Below are positions 43,820 through 51,704 of a DNA stretch of 64,000 nucleotides, in pieces. Each line of letters begins with the position of its first letter. Position 1 is the first letter of the stretch. Source of the stretch: Phycisphaerae bacterium (GTDB lineage Bacteria > Planctomycetota > Phycisphaerae > Phycisphaerales > UBA1924); assembly GCA_016794925.1 (NCBI GenBank), contig JAEUIW010000001.1, positions 62,001 to 126,000 of the forward strand, in the 5' to 3' direction. Made by a program: the position numbers and the translations under genes. Below the pieces are notes generated by a model. It worked only from the letters and a program-made list of their open reading frames with translations. It did not search any database and had not been told where the DNA came from.

Positions 43820-44872
43820 ATGAGGTCGAAGATGATTCTTGCGTGTGCGGGGCTGGCGGTTTCTTGCTGCGCCGGCGTCGCGATGGCTGATGGCCCCAAG
43901 GGCGGCAACCTGCAGCTGACCGGCGGCGCGACCCTCGTCAAGCCCGTCCGGATGGCCAAGGTCCGTCATCACGGCGGCCTGAATGTTGAGCAGGTCGGCG
44001 CGTGGGTGGATTACACCGGCGGCGCGACCCGCGCTCTCCCGGCCGACGTTGCGTTCGACAGCGCCGAGCTGGACCAGACGTCCCAGTTCCCCGCTGAGAT
44101 CTACGCCCCCAACTGCGGCCTCGGCTCCAGCCGTTGGTACTTCGGGCCCAGCTACTGCAACATGTTCGTCGCCGGTGACATGACCACGACCGCGGGCGCG
44201 GCGGGTCAGCTCGCTGACGACGTGACGTGGAGCTGGTTCTGGAGCGTGTCCGACGCCGGCGGCGGCCTCTCCAGCGAGCCCTGCCTCGTCGCCGTTTTCA
44301 CCACCGAGGATTTCGACGCCACCTGCGTCGGTCCCGCCGCTTCCAACACCTACTCGGGCGTGATCTATGACTTCGGCACGCTCACCTCGGGCGGCTATTA
44401 CTACACGATCGTCGAGGACCTCGTGGCCGCCAACCTCGGCCATCAGCTTCCCAACGACGGATCGGGCGGCTACTACCTGATCTTCGCCAACGCCTTCGAC
44501 GGCCAGACGATTACGCTGGCGACCTGCGCCCAGCCGATGCTGTGGGGCACCAAGGGCGATCCCAACCAGGGCTCGCAGGGCACCGTGCAGTGGGACGATG
44601 ACAATCCCATCGACGGCAGCCACTCCACCGCTGAGTGCTACACGTACTCCTACGGCGTGTGCCCGAACCCGCTCGGCGCGTGCATCGCGTTCTACTACCA
44701 TGCCGACGCCGGCTGCCCCGGTGACTGGAACGGCGACACCTCGGTTGACGACTTCGACTTCTTCGACTTCCTCAACGACTTCAACAACAACAACGCCGAC
44801 TTCAACGGCGACACCTCGACCGACGACTTCGACTTCTTCGACTTCATGAACGCCTTCAACACCCCCTGCTAA
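43820..44872 (+). CDS. Secreted Cys-rich protein with C-terminal dockerin-like module (copy 2)
   Basis: A 350-residue exported protein: signal peptide RSKMILACAGLAVSCCAGVAMA, a body of about 255 residues rich in Gly, Tyr, Trp and Cys (WSWFWSVSDAGGGLSSEPC, GGYYYTIVEDLVAANLG), then the same two-loop dockerin-like tail as the previous dockerin gene, ending NTPC. AAGGAG lies six bases before the ATG. The body is unrelated to that of copy 1, so the tail is a shared module on different passenger domains. A strong terminator follows. Confidence 0.78.
   Translation: MRSKMILACAGLAVSCCAGVAMADGPKGGNLQLTGGATLVKPVRMAKVRHHGGLNVEQVGAWVDYTGGATRALPADVAFDSAELDQTSQFPAEIYAPNCGLGSSRWYFGPSYCNMFVAGDMTTTAGAAGQLADDVTWSWFWSVSDAGGGLSSEPCLVAVFTTEDFDATCVGPAASNTYSGVIYDFGTLTSGGYYYTIVEDLVAANLGHQLPNDGSGGYYLIFANAFDGQTITLATCAQPMLWGTKGDPNQGSQGTVQWDDDNPIDGSHSTAECYTYSYGVCPNPLGACIAFYYHADAGCPGDWNGDTSVDDFDFFDFLNDFNNNNADFNGDTSTDDFDFFDFMNAFNTPC
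44723..44870 (+). repeat. Dockerin cassette, copy 2
   Basis: Second copy of the 148-nt element at 42962-43109 (146 of 148 bases identical). Identity ends abruptly at the stop codon and just before the Gly-Asp at the 5-prime edge. Confidence 0.9.
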
Positions 44873-44912
44873 TGCGGCGGACCGTTTGAAGGACGTGATC
44901 GCCTGATCACAC

Positions 44913-44948
44913 CAGGAGCCCGGGGCAACCCGGGCTCCTGTCTTTTTT
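44913..44948 (+). terminator. Rho-independent terminator of dockerin copy 2
   Basis: A perfect 12-bp CAGGAGCCCGGG/CCCGGGCTCCTG stem with a GCAA loop and TCTTTTTT. The stem edge CAGGAG/CTCCTG and tail match the terminator at 41788. Confidence 0.95.
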
Positions 44949-44994
44949 GGCGTCTTGGCGGACCGACCGCCGCCCGTCTCGTCGGGTGCCGGTT

Positions 44995-45426
44995 CTACCG
45001 GGCGTAGCGCGGCACGGCCGGATCCACCGCGATCGACCACAGGTCGATGCCGCCCGCGATCGAGCGCGCGTTCGAGAACCCAAGGGCGCGCAGGAACGAC
45101 GCGGCCCGCATCGAACGCACGCCGTGATGGCAGTACACCAGGACCGCGCGCCCGCGCCCCAGCGTCTCGTGCTCCAGCTCTTCGGCGCGACGTTCGAGCT
45201 CGTTCAACGGGATCAGCACGGCGCCGCGTATGCGTGCCGCGTGATGCTCGTCGGGCGTGCGACAGTCGAGCAGCACCAAACCCGGATGTTCGTCCCCGGG
45301 GTCCGCGAGCCGCTGGGCGGCCTCACGCGGCGTGACCTCCCAATCCGGCTTGAACGGATAGCCGGCGGGCAACCCTCGGGCGTCCAGCGGCGGCGCGGGG
45401 GGAATTCGTGGGGCCGGATCGGGCAC
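44995..45426 (-). CDS. Rhodanese-like sulfurtransferase
   Basis: A 143-residue single rhodanese domain: LVLLDCRTPDEHHAARIRGAVLIPLNELERRAEEL, then the active-site loop VLVYCHHGVRSMRAASFLRALGF with the Cys of CHHGVRS as the persulfide carrier, and GGIDLW at the end. The GTG start is 3 nt after the stop of the upstream lipoprotein gene, so they form a two-gene unit. Physiological sulfur donor and acceptor unknown. Confidence 0.88.
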   Translation of the reverse strand: MPDPAPRIPPAPPLDARGLPAGYPFKPDWEVTPREAAQRLADPGDEHPGLVLLDCRTPDEHHAARIRGAVLIPLNELERRAEELEHETLGRGRAVLVYCHHGVRSMRAASFLRALGFSNARSIAGGIDLWSIAVDPAVPRYAR

Positions 45427-45429
45427 CGA

Positions 45430-46029
45430 TCAGCTCTGTCCCGGCGCACCGGGTGAGGGCGGCGCGGTCGGAACGGCGGCCGGCTCGTTCCGGGGCTCGG
45501 CCGCGGGCGCGGCATACGGGCCTGAGATCTCGGTCACGTGCTCGGCCCGCGCCGTGCGCACCGAGCGGGCGGGCGCGGCCCGGGTCGTGACCCAGGGCGG
45601 GTTCATCACCATGCGGGGCCCGAAGAGGGCGACGTCCAGCGCGGCCCCGAGGATGTTCGCGCCCGCGTCGCGGGCCTGGTGCAGGGGGCCGCCCGGCACG
45701 CCGCGGGCGAGCACGGTGTCATCGGTGGGGAAGTCGCCGCGGTCGCGGGGGGTGTCGTCGGGGGGCGCGAGCGGGGAGCCCACGTAGGTGGGCTGGTGCT
45801 CGAGCGCATCGAGCGGAACGCGGAACGGCGTCACGTCCCAGTGGTCACGGTTCATGCCGCGGGTGAGCGAGGGTCCCTGCTGGGAGACCTGCACGATGGT
45901 CTCGGGCTGCAACGATTCCAGCGCCACCGCATCGCCGATGCGGTTGGAGTGATTGAGCGGCCCGGAGCACCCGCCCGAGAGTAGAAACGCGGTCAGCATT
46001 GCGAGCGTGACGGGAACGGCGTGCCGCAT
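45430..46029 (-). CDS. Lipoprotein, unknown
   Basis: A 199-residue lipoprotein with leader RHAVPVTLAMLTAFLLSGG and lipid-attachment Cys21 (LSGGC). The mature part is polar and Pro-rich (NRIGDAVALESLQPETIVQVSQQGPSL, APPDDTPRDRGDFPTDD) with no fold I can name. One hydrophobic-amphipathic region (ANILGAALDVALFGPRMVMNPPW) may touch the membrane. The ATG at 46029 follows GGGAG and is where the leader begins. Confidence 0.65.
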   Translation of the reverse strand: MRHAVPVTLAMLTAFLLSGGCSGPLNHSNRIGDAVALESLQPETIVQVSQQGPSLTRGMNRDHWDVTPFRVPLDALEHQPTYVGSPLAPPDDTPRDRGDFPTDDTVLARGVPGGPLHQARDAGANILGAALDVALFGPRMVMNPPWVTTRAAPARSVRTARAEHVTEISGPYAAPAAEPRNEPAAVPTAPPSPGAPGQS

Positions 46030-46124
46030 GGATTCGGTCTCCCGGGGACGGGTCGTGGGATCGCAGCGCCAGAGCGTAGGGCGGGATCGTGTTGCGGTGG
46101 GCGGGAAATCCGGCGTCGGCCGGG

Positions 46125-46430
46125 TCAGATGGAATCGAGGAAGCCGGTGAGTTCGTTCAGGGCCTTGGCGTCTCCCGCGCGGCGGGCCGCGGCGAGCCCC
46201 AGGCGCAAGATGTCCCGCGCCTCGTCGATTCGTTCGAGCGCCTGGAGCGACCGGGCCTGATGAAAGTACGCGTAGCAATAGCCGGGGTCGGCACGGGTGC
46301 AGCGGTCATAGAAGACCAGCGCCTCGGCGTGCCGGCCCGCCTTGGCGTGCTCCTGCGCCAGGCCGTACAGGACGAACGCGTCCCCCGGATCGAGCGCGAG
46401 GAGCTTTTCAAGCTGGGCCAGCCGGGACAT
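46125..46430 (-). CDS. Small TPR protein
   Basis: A 101-residue soluble protein made of about two and a half tetratricopeptide repeats (FVLYGLAQEHAKAGRHAEALVFYDRCTRADPGY, then AYFHQARSLQALERIDEARDILRLGL across the next). The start at 46430 lies 5 nt after a minus-strand TACCGT; the longer open frame upstream has shadow-type composition. Likely an adaptor; partner unknown. Confidence 0.72.
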   Translation of the reverse strand: MSRLAQLEKLLALDPGDAFVLYGLAQEHAKAGRHAEALVFYDRCTRADPGYCYAYFHQARSLQALERIDEARDILRLGLAAARRAGDAKALNELTGFLDSI

Positions 46431-46435
46431 GAGGG

Positions 46436-46441
46436 ACGGTA
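46436..46441 (-). promoter_or_regulatory. -10 box of a predicted leaderless transcript
   Basis: TACCGT on the minus strand ends 5 nt before the TPR gene ATG at 46430. Confidence 0.45.
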
Positions 46442-46815
46442 GGGTCGGGGGCGCGGCGGGTCCGCGCAGCAACAGGGACTGCGCGACCTTCCGGTCGTGC
46501 AGTCCCCGCATGGAACAAAGGGCGGAGTGAGGGCGGGGCTGAAACGGGACGGGCGGCCGCATCGTTTCACGGTTCGGGCAACGGTGCATGTCGCGGGGGT
46601 GGAGATTCCTTGCGGTTCTCGGTCCGGGCGGGCCCGATGGAGGCCGCGTCCCGCGAGGCACTGGGGCGCGGGGCAAGGGTGAACTAGGATGGCGGTGGGA
46701 TCGGGCCGCCGGGGGCGCGCGGGCGATCCGGTGGCTCGAAACGGGAACACGGGCGGCCGCCGAGATTCGAGTGGTCCGATACGCACCCGTACGGATTCGC
46801 TGCAAGGCTTTCGCC
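46442..46815. other. Intergenic stretch between TPR gene and sigma factor
   Basis: No gene seen. It contains a 14-bp hairpin (46475-46506). A clear promoter for the sigma factor is not evident; TACGGAT about 20 bases before its ATG is the best candidate. Confidence 0.45.
46475..46506. promoter_or_regulatory. Unexplained 14-bp hairpin
   Basis: GGGACTGCGCGACC and GGTCGTGCAGTCCC pair over 14 positions (one G-T) around a TTCC loop. No T-tract follows. It lies about 35 bases upstream of the TPR gene promoter and 310 bases upstream of the sigma factor gene. Confidence 0.5.
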
Positions 46816-47487
46816 ATGCCTGAACATTCTCATTCCGGCATGGGACCTGAACGAGGGAGGGCTCCGGACCCCACGGTCGCAGCGCCCGGTTCGTCCGGGG
46901 CGGGGGGGGCGGCGCGCCCGCTGACGCGGCACGAGTTCGCGGAGCATTATCAACGGACCCACCGCATTCTCTGGTGCATCGCCGCGGCCGTGGTCCGTTC
47001 CCCGGCGCACGTCGAGGACGCGTTGCAGGATGCGGTGCTGGTGGGCCTGCAGAAGCTGGATGAGTTCGATCGCTCGACAAGCTTCGCGGCATGGATGGGC
47101 CAGATCGTGAAATACGTGTCGCTGAACCAGGCCCGCCGGCAGATCCGCCACCGGCATCAGAGCGAGGACGCGATGGCGGAGTTGAGCATCCGCATGAAGG
47201 GGCACGCGGGTTCCCAGATCGACGGCCGGGGCTCGGTGCATCCGGATCAGTCGGCCTTCGACGACCGGGTGATGGGCGCCCTGCGCGGGCTGGAGCCGGA
47301 CGCCCGGGCGTGCCTGCTGCTGCGGACGATCACGGGCCTCTCGTACCGGGAGATCGCGCTGGCGCTGGCGGTGCCGGAGGGGACGGCGATGAGTCACGTC
47401 CATCGGGCGCGTCTCGCGATGCGGAATGAGCTGGGCGGGCGAACCGCGGCGGGCAACGGAGAGAAAAAGGAGGCCACGCGTGGCTGA
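46816..47487 (+). CDS. ECF-type RNA polymerase sigma factor
   Basis: A 223-residue sigma factor with regions 2 and 4 only. Region 2: YQRTHRILWCIAAAVVRSPAHVEDALQDAVLVGLQKLDEFD, then FAAWMGQIVKYVSLNQARRQ. Region 4: LRGLEPDARACLLLRTITGLSYREIALALAVPEGTAMSHVHRARLAMR, the -35 recognition HTH. A 40-residue Gly/Pro-rich extension precedes region 2. The next gene overlaps its end and encodes a membrane anti-sigma, so it is kept inactive until an envelope signal arrives. Confidence 0.88.
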   Translation: MPEHSHSGMGPERGRAPDPTVAAPGSSGAGGAARPLTRHEFAEHYQRTHRILWCIAAAVVRSPAHVEDALQDAVLVGLQKLDEFDRSTSFAAWMGQIVKYVSLNQARRQIRHRHQSEDAMAELSIRMKGHAGSQIDGRGSVHPDQSAFDDRVMGALRGLEPDARACLLLRTITGLSYREIALALAVPEGTAMSHVHRARLAMRNELGGRTAAGNGEKKEATRG

Positions 47488-48265
47488 TCGTCCGCGTATC
47501 CCGGAAGACGAGTTGAACGCGTACCTGGACGGCGCGATGACGCCGGCGCAGGCCGGGGCGTTCGAGTTGCGCCTCGCCGGGGATGCCGACGCCGCCGAGG
47601 TGGTGCGTTCGCAGCGCCGCATCGACGAGAGCCTGCGGCGCGCGTTCGTGCCGCCTCCGGCCGCGCCCCCCGTTTTCCCGGTGCGCGAGGCGCCCGCGTC
47701 CGGCGCGCGGTCCTCGTGGCTCGACCGCAACCGCGGCTGGGCGGTCGCGGCGGCGGCGCTGCTGGCGGTGTCGGCGTCGTGGCTGGCGTGGCCGTACGCC
47801 CGCAGCCTGTACCTGCTGTCCACGCCGGAAGGGAAGCTGGGCCGCGGGATCTCGAACAACTACCACGCCGTGGTGAACGCGGGGTTCAAACCCAAGTGGG
47901 TGTGCACGACCGACGAGGAGTTCGCGGCCACGACCAAGGAGCGGCTGGGCGTCGCGCTCCTGCCGTGCGCGATGCCCGAGGGGGTCGAGATCGTCGGGTG
48001 GGCGTACGCGGACACGGACCTGATCTCGTGCAACACGTCCATGCTTCTGGCGCGGGCGGACGGCGAGCAGATCGTGATGTTCATCGACAAGGTCCAGAAC
48101 GACCGTGCCTTCGAGCTCCCGGCGTGGTCGGGCCTCAACGACCACCGAACCGAGATCGGCGGCGTGGTGATCCACGAGGTGTCACCCTCGCCCCGGGCCA
48201 GGTTCACGTCGCTCTTCCACGTGGTCACCCCCGACGGGGGCATCATCTTCAACGAGGGCGGATGA
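47480..48265 (+). CDS. Membrane anti-sigma factor
   Basis: A 261-residue single-span protein. The cytoplasmic part begins DELNAYLDGAMTPAQAGAFELRLAGD, the usual N-terminal helix arrangement of anti-sigma domains but without the HxxxCxxC zinc motif. The membrane helix is near 88-106 (WAVAAAALLAVSASWLAWPY). The outer part (about 150 residues) has four Cys (KWVCTTDEEF, LLPCAMPEG, LISCNTSM) and a mixed alpha/beta look, and may sense the signal. GTG start with AAGGAGG; overlaps the sigma gene by 8 nt. Confidence 0.8.
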   Translation: MADRPRIPEDELNAYLDGAMTPAQAGAFELRLAGDADAAEVVRSQRRIDESLRRAFVPPPAAPPVFPVREAPASGARSSWLDRNRGWAVAAAALLAVSASWLAWPYARSLYLLSTPEGKLGRGISNNYHAVVNAGFKPKWVCTTDEEFAATTKERLGVALLPCAMPEGVEIVGWAYADTDLISCNTSMLLARADGEQIVMFIDKVQNDRAFELPAWSGLNDHRTEIGGVVIHEVSPSPRARFTSLFHVVTPDGGIIFNEGG

Positions 48266-48333
48266 GGCCGGTGCGAGGCCGGCGCTCCACCTAAACTCCC
48301 GAGCGGGCGCACGCCCGTGACGGAGTGACGACG

Positions 48334-49500
48334 ATGCCGACCCCACTGGCCGGAGCGACCACCGAGTTCGAGCGCAAGGATCGGTGCGCCGACCTTCCCC
48401 ATCGCCCCCGGGTGCTGCTGGGGAAGATGGGGCTGGACGGGCACGACCGGGGCGTGAAGGTCATCGCGCGGGCCCTCCGCGACTCGGGGATCCACGTGAT
48501 CTACTCGGGCCTTTGGCAGACGCCGCGCTCGCTGGCGATCTCGACGCGGGACGAGGACTGCGATTGTCTCGCGGCATCGATGATGTCGAACTCGCACCTC
48601 GTGCTGGGGCCGAAGCTCCTGTCGGAGCTGGCGGCGCTGGGCCGGCCGGACATCCCGGTGTACATGGGGGGAATCCTCCCGCAGGAGGACATCCCCGAGC
48701 TGAAGCGGGCGGGGGTGGCGCAGTGCTTCCCGACGGGAACGGGGCTGCTTGACATCGTCGAAGCGGTCCGGAACGCGACCCGCGCGTTCGAGCCGGTGGT
48801 GGCCTCGGGCCACCCGACGGCGCAGCTGGCCCGCGACATCTCGCTGGCGCACGACGGCCGGTCGCCGCGGACGGGTGCGCGGCGGCGGCGCCCGGCGCGG
48901 GTGATCGGGGTGACGGGGAGCCCCGGTGCGGGCAAGAGCACGCTGGTGGCGCAGCTGACCGCGGAGTTCGCGCGTCGGGTCGAGGCGGGCGGGCCCGGGG
49001 CGCCGACGGGACGTTGCGCGGTGGTGGCGTTCGATCCCAAGAGCCCGATCACCGGCGGGGCACTGCTCGGGGATCGATTGCGCGTGGACTTCAACAACCT
49101 CGGCGAGTCGGTGTTCTACCGTTCGCTGGCGATCTCGGGCGAGGACTACCACGCGCTCAACGACATCCTGGAACTCATCGGCGGGGCGTACGAGGGGCCG
49201 CTCGCGTTCGACACGGTGTTCGTCGAGACGGTGGGGGCGGGGCAGAACGAGACGCGCATCCGCGGGCACGTGGGGCGGACCGCGGTCGTGCTCACGCCGG
49301 GCATGGGTGACGCGGTGCAGATGGACAAGGCGGGCATCCTGGAGATCGCGGACCTGTTCGTGTGCAACAAGGCCGACCACCCCGGCGAGAACGAGCTGGT
49401 CCGCGACCTTCGCGATATCGCCGGCAAGCGCCCGATTCTCGAGACCGTCGCCACCCGCGGCCAGGGGGTCGCCGAGCTGCTCGAAGCCCTCCTGGCCTGA
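48334..49500 (+). CDS. B12-binding domain fused to a MeaB/ArgK-type GTPase
   Basis: A 388-residue fusion. Residues 24-155 are the cobalamin-binding domain of acyl-CoA mutases: LGKMGLDGHDRGVKVIARAL with D35xH37xxG40, then YSGLWQTP, SMMSNSHLVL and YMGGILPQEDIPELKRAGV. Residues about 185-388 are a MeaB-type G3E GTPase: GVTGSPGAGKST (Walker A from about 192), VAFDPKSPITGGALLGDR, VFVETVGAGQNE, and VCNKADHPGE. The arrangement equals the N-terminal half of the fused mutase IcmF without the mutase barrel. It is therefore probably the small subunit plus chaperone for a mutase encoded elsewhere. ATG 48334 is favoured over GTG 48325 by a GGAG. Confidence 0.85.
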   Translation: MPTPLAGATTEFERKDRCADLPHRPRVLLGKMGLDGHDRGVKVIARALRDSGIHVIYSGLWQTPRSLAISTRDEDCDCLAASMMSNSHLVLGPKLLSELAALGRPDIPVYMGGILPQEDIPELKRAGVAQCFPTGTGLLDIVEAVRNATRAFEPVVASGHPTAQLARDISLAHDGRSPRTGARRRRPARVIGVTGSPGAGKSTLVAQLTAEFARRVEAGGPGAPTGRCAVVAFDPKSPITGGALLGDRLRVDFNNLGESVFYRSLAISGEDYHALNDILELIGGAYEGPLAFDTVFVETVGAGQNETRIRGHVGRTAVVLTPGMGDAVQMDKAGILEIADLFVCNKADHPGENELVRDLRDIAGKRPILETVATRGQGVAELLEALLA

Positions 49501-49536
49501 TTCGCCCCGTTCCCCGCGCCGCCGCGCGAGCCGTCG

Positions 49537-50592
49537 ATGCACCCTCCTCCTTCCAGTTTGATCGCGGCCACGGCCGACCCGTCCAGGACCATGCAGTGCA
49601 TGGAAGTGTTCGGCGGGAATCGCGCCGTGGACACCAAGCTGCGCGTGCAGGGGCTCGAGGCCTGGATCCATGCGCGGCCGCACCAGGGGGACGACGGCGG
49701 GGGCGACATTCACTACCTGTCGTCGTGCGCGTCGGGGCGGATCGCCCGGGTGCTGCTCGCGGACATCTCCGGCCACGGCGCGGCGGTGGACGAGCTTGCG
49801 GGCAAGCTGCGGGCGCTGATGCGGCGGTACGTCAACTATCTGAATCAATCGTCGTTCGTGGAAAAGCTCAATCGCGAGTTCATGCGGCTCACCGACTGCG
49901 GGATCTTCGCGACCGGGCTGGTCGCGACGTTCTGGGCTCCCACGTCGTTCCTGCGACTGTCCAATGCCGGGCATCCCAAGGCCATGCACCGGTCGGCCTC
50001 GAGCGGGCGATGGGTGTTGCTGGCGCCGCCCCCCACGACGGACGAGGGCCTGGCGAACGTGCCCCTCGGGATCGCGCCCGACACACGCTACGACCAGATG
50101 GGAATCAAGCTCAACGCGGGCGACCTGCTGATCTTCTACACCGACTCGCTCGTCGAGGCGTTCGACGCGAACCGACGCCTGCTCGGGGAGGCCGGGCTGC
50201 TCGACCTGGTGCAATCACTGCCCACCGAGGATCCCGAGGCGCTCATGAAAGGGCTGGTCGATGGTGTGTCGAGCTTCGCCGGCCAGCGGCCCTTCGACGA
50301 TGACGTGACGATCATGGTGCTGCGTGCCACGGGCGCGCCCTACGAGGCTCCCTCGACGTCGGAGAACCTCACTGCGCTGGCCCGGTTCGGGCGCATGGCG
50401 ATCGATCGTCTGCGGGGCCGTCTGGATGCGCTCCCCTGGCCAGAGATCAACCTCGCGAACCTCCTCGGCCCACTGATCCCGGCATTGAATCGCCGGGTGG
50501 GGGGCGAGAGCGACGACAGCGTCGGTGCCGGTGGGGGGGGTGCGAGCGGCCCGCGCACGGGAGGTGGAGGAGGGGCCGGAACCGGGACCTAG
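49537..50592 (+). CDS. SpoIIE/RsbU-type PP2C phosphatase
   Basis: A 351-residue serine phosphatase of the PPM family. Metal-binding signatures are GDDGGGDIHYL and VLLADISGHGAAVDELAGKLR; further on FATGLVATFW, LRLSNAGHPKAMHR, VPLGI, LIFYTDSLVEAFD and FDDDVTIMVLR complete the domain. Unlike RsbU/SpoIIE proper it has no N-terminal sensor, so the domain stands alone with a Gly-rich C-terminal tail. The natural substrate would be a phosphorylated STAS protein such as the one at 18.9 kb. Its stop overlaps the convergent permease gene by 4 nt. Confidence 0.84.
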   Translation: MHPPPSSLIAATADPSRTMQCMEVFGGNRAVDTKLRVQGLEAWIHARPHQGDDGGGDIHYLSSCASGRIARVLLADISGHGAAVDELAGKLRALMRRYVNYLNQSSFVEKLNREFMRLTDCGIFATGLVATFWAPTSFLRLSNAGHPKAMHRSASSGRWVLLAPPPTTDEGLANVPLGIAPDTRYDQMGIKLNAGDLLIFYTDSLVEAFDANRRLLGEAGLLDLVQSLPTEDPEALMKGLVDGVSSFAGQRPFDDDVTIMVLRATGAPYEAPSTSENLTALARFGRMAIDRLRGRLDALPWPEINLANLLGPLIPALNRRVGGESDDSVGAGGGGASGPRTGGGGGAGTGT

Positions 50593-51602
50593 CTGGTCCG
50601 GGCGGCCCGCTCACGACGCAGGATGAACAGGAACGCGGGGCCACCGACCAGGGCGGTGACGACGCCGATGGGCATCCTCCCACTGGAGAGATCAGCGGCC
50701 TTCACCATCGTGTCCGCGGCGGTCATGAGCGCGGCGCCCGCGCATCCCGAGGCCACCACCAGAGCGCGATGCGAAAGGCCGCCCCGCCCGAGCAGCACGC
50801 GCGCCGCGTGCGGGCAGACCAGGCCAACGAATCCCACGGGCCCGGCCAGCAGCACCGCGCACGCCGCCAGCAGCCCTCCCAGGGTGAACAGGCAGGCCCT
50901 CAGCCGAGACAGGCGCACGCCCACCGATCGCGCCTCGTCGTCGTCGAGCGTCGCCGCGTCCATCGAATCTCCGAGCAGGCAGGCCAAGGCGCCGGCGCAG
51001 CCAACGACGATGCCGATGACGCTCAGGGTCGCCCACGACGTGTCATCGCTGAGCGCCCCCAGCAGCAGTTGGGCGGTGGCGAAACCGCGGTCGGGCATCA
51101 GGTGCTGCACGAACATGGTCGCCGCGCCGCACATGATGCCCACCATCACACCGACGAGCACCATGGACGCGGGCTCGATGACCCCGTTGCGCTGGCTCAG
51201 GGCGTAGACGAGCCACAGCGCCGCGAGCGCCCCGAGCAGGGCCGCGGCGCCGCGTCCTGCGATCCCGACGCTCCACAGGCCCGAGCCGGCGCCCGATCCG
51301 GACACTCCCAACCGAGACTCCAGGTAGATGCCCAGCATCACCGCCAGGCTCGCGCCCGAAGACATGCCGAGCACTTCCGGCGAGGCCAGGGGATTGCGCA
51401 ACAGGCTCTGGACCACCACGCCCGCGATCCCGAGCGCGACCCCGACGGCGGCCGCGGAAAACGCCCGCAGCAGCCGGAGTTCCCAGAATTGACCGCTTTC
51501 CGGCAGGCCCCAGTGCTCTCCACCCACGCAGAGGCGAGCCACGATGCCTGCCACGGCCAAGACCGCGAGCGCCACGATGACCAGCCAGGAACGTCGGCTC
51601 AC
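50589..51602 (-). CDS. FecCD-family iron-chelate/B12 ABC transporter permease
   Basis: A 337-residue inner-membrane permease with about ten helices. Family signatures are LRLLRAFSAAAVGVALGIAGVVVQSLLRNPLASPEVLGMSSGAS across several helices, the GAGGS-like turns, MCGAATMFVQHLM, LLGALSDDTSWATL and the C-terminal GFVGLVCPHAARVLLG plus GRMPIGVVTALVGGPAFLFILRR. The ATPase and binding-protein genes are not adjacent. If it serves cobalamin uptake it would fit the nearby B12-dependent gene, but siderophore uptake is equally possible. GTG start 6 nt after a TACCCT box. Confidence 0.85.
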   Translation of the reverse strand: MSRRSWLVIVALAVLAVAGIVARLCVGGEHWGLPESGQFWELRLLRAFSAAAVGVALGIAGVVVQSLLRNPLASPEVLGMSSGASLAVMLGIYLESRLGVSGSGAGSGLWSVGIAGRGAAALLGALAALWLVYALSQRNGVIEPASMVLVGVMVGIMCGAATMFVQHLMPDRGFATAQLLLGALSDDTSWATLSVIGIVVGCAGALACLLGDSMDAATLDDDEARSVGVRLSRLRACLFTLGGLLAACAVLLAGPVGFVGLVCPHAARVLLGRGGLSHRALVVASGCAGAALMTAADTMVKAADLSSGRMPIGVVTALVGGPAFLFILRRERAARTS

Positions 51603-51608
51603 GTCGGC

Positions 51609-51614
51609 AGGGTA
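51609..51614 (-). promoter_or_regulatory. -10 box of a predicted leaderless transcript
   Basis: TACCCT on the minus strand ends 6 nt before the permease GTG at 51602. Confidence 0.45.
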
Positions 51615-51636
51615 CCCCTCCCGCAGGCACGCCCCA

Positions 51637-51666
51637 TTGGCCCTTCCCGCGGCGGTTACCTAGAAT
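51637..51666 (+). promoter_or_regulatory. atpC promoter
   Basis: TTGGCC, an 18-nt spacer and TAGAAT. The leader of about 30 nt carries CGGAG, seven or eight bases before the ATG at 51705. Confidence 0.5.
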
Positions 51667-51704
51667 CTCGCTCGTTCCGTTCCTGATCGCTTCGGAGACG
51701 ATTC

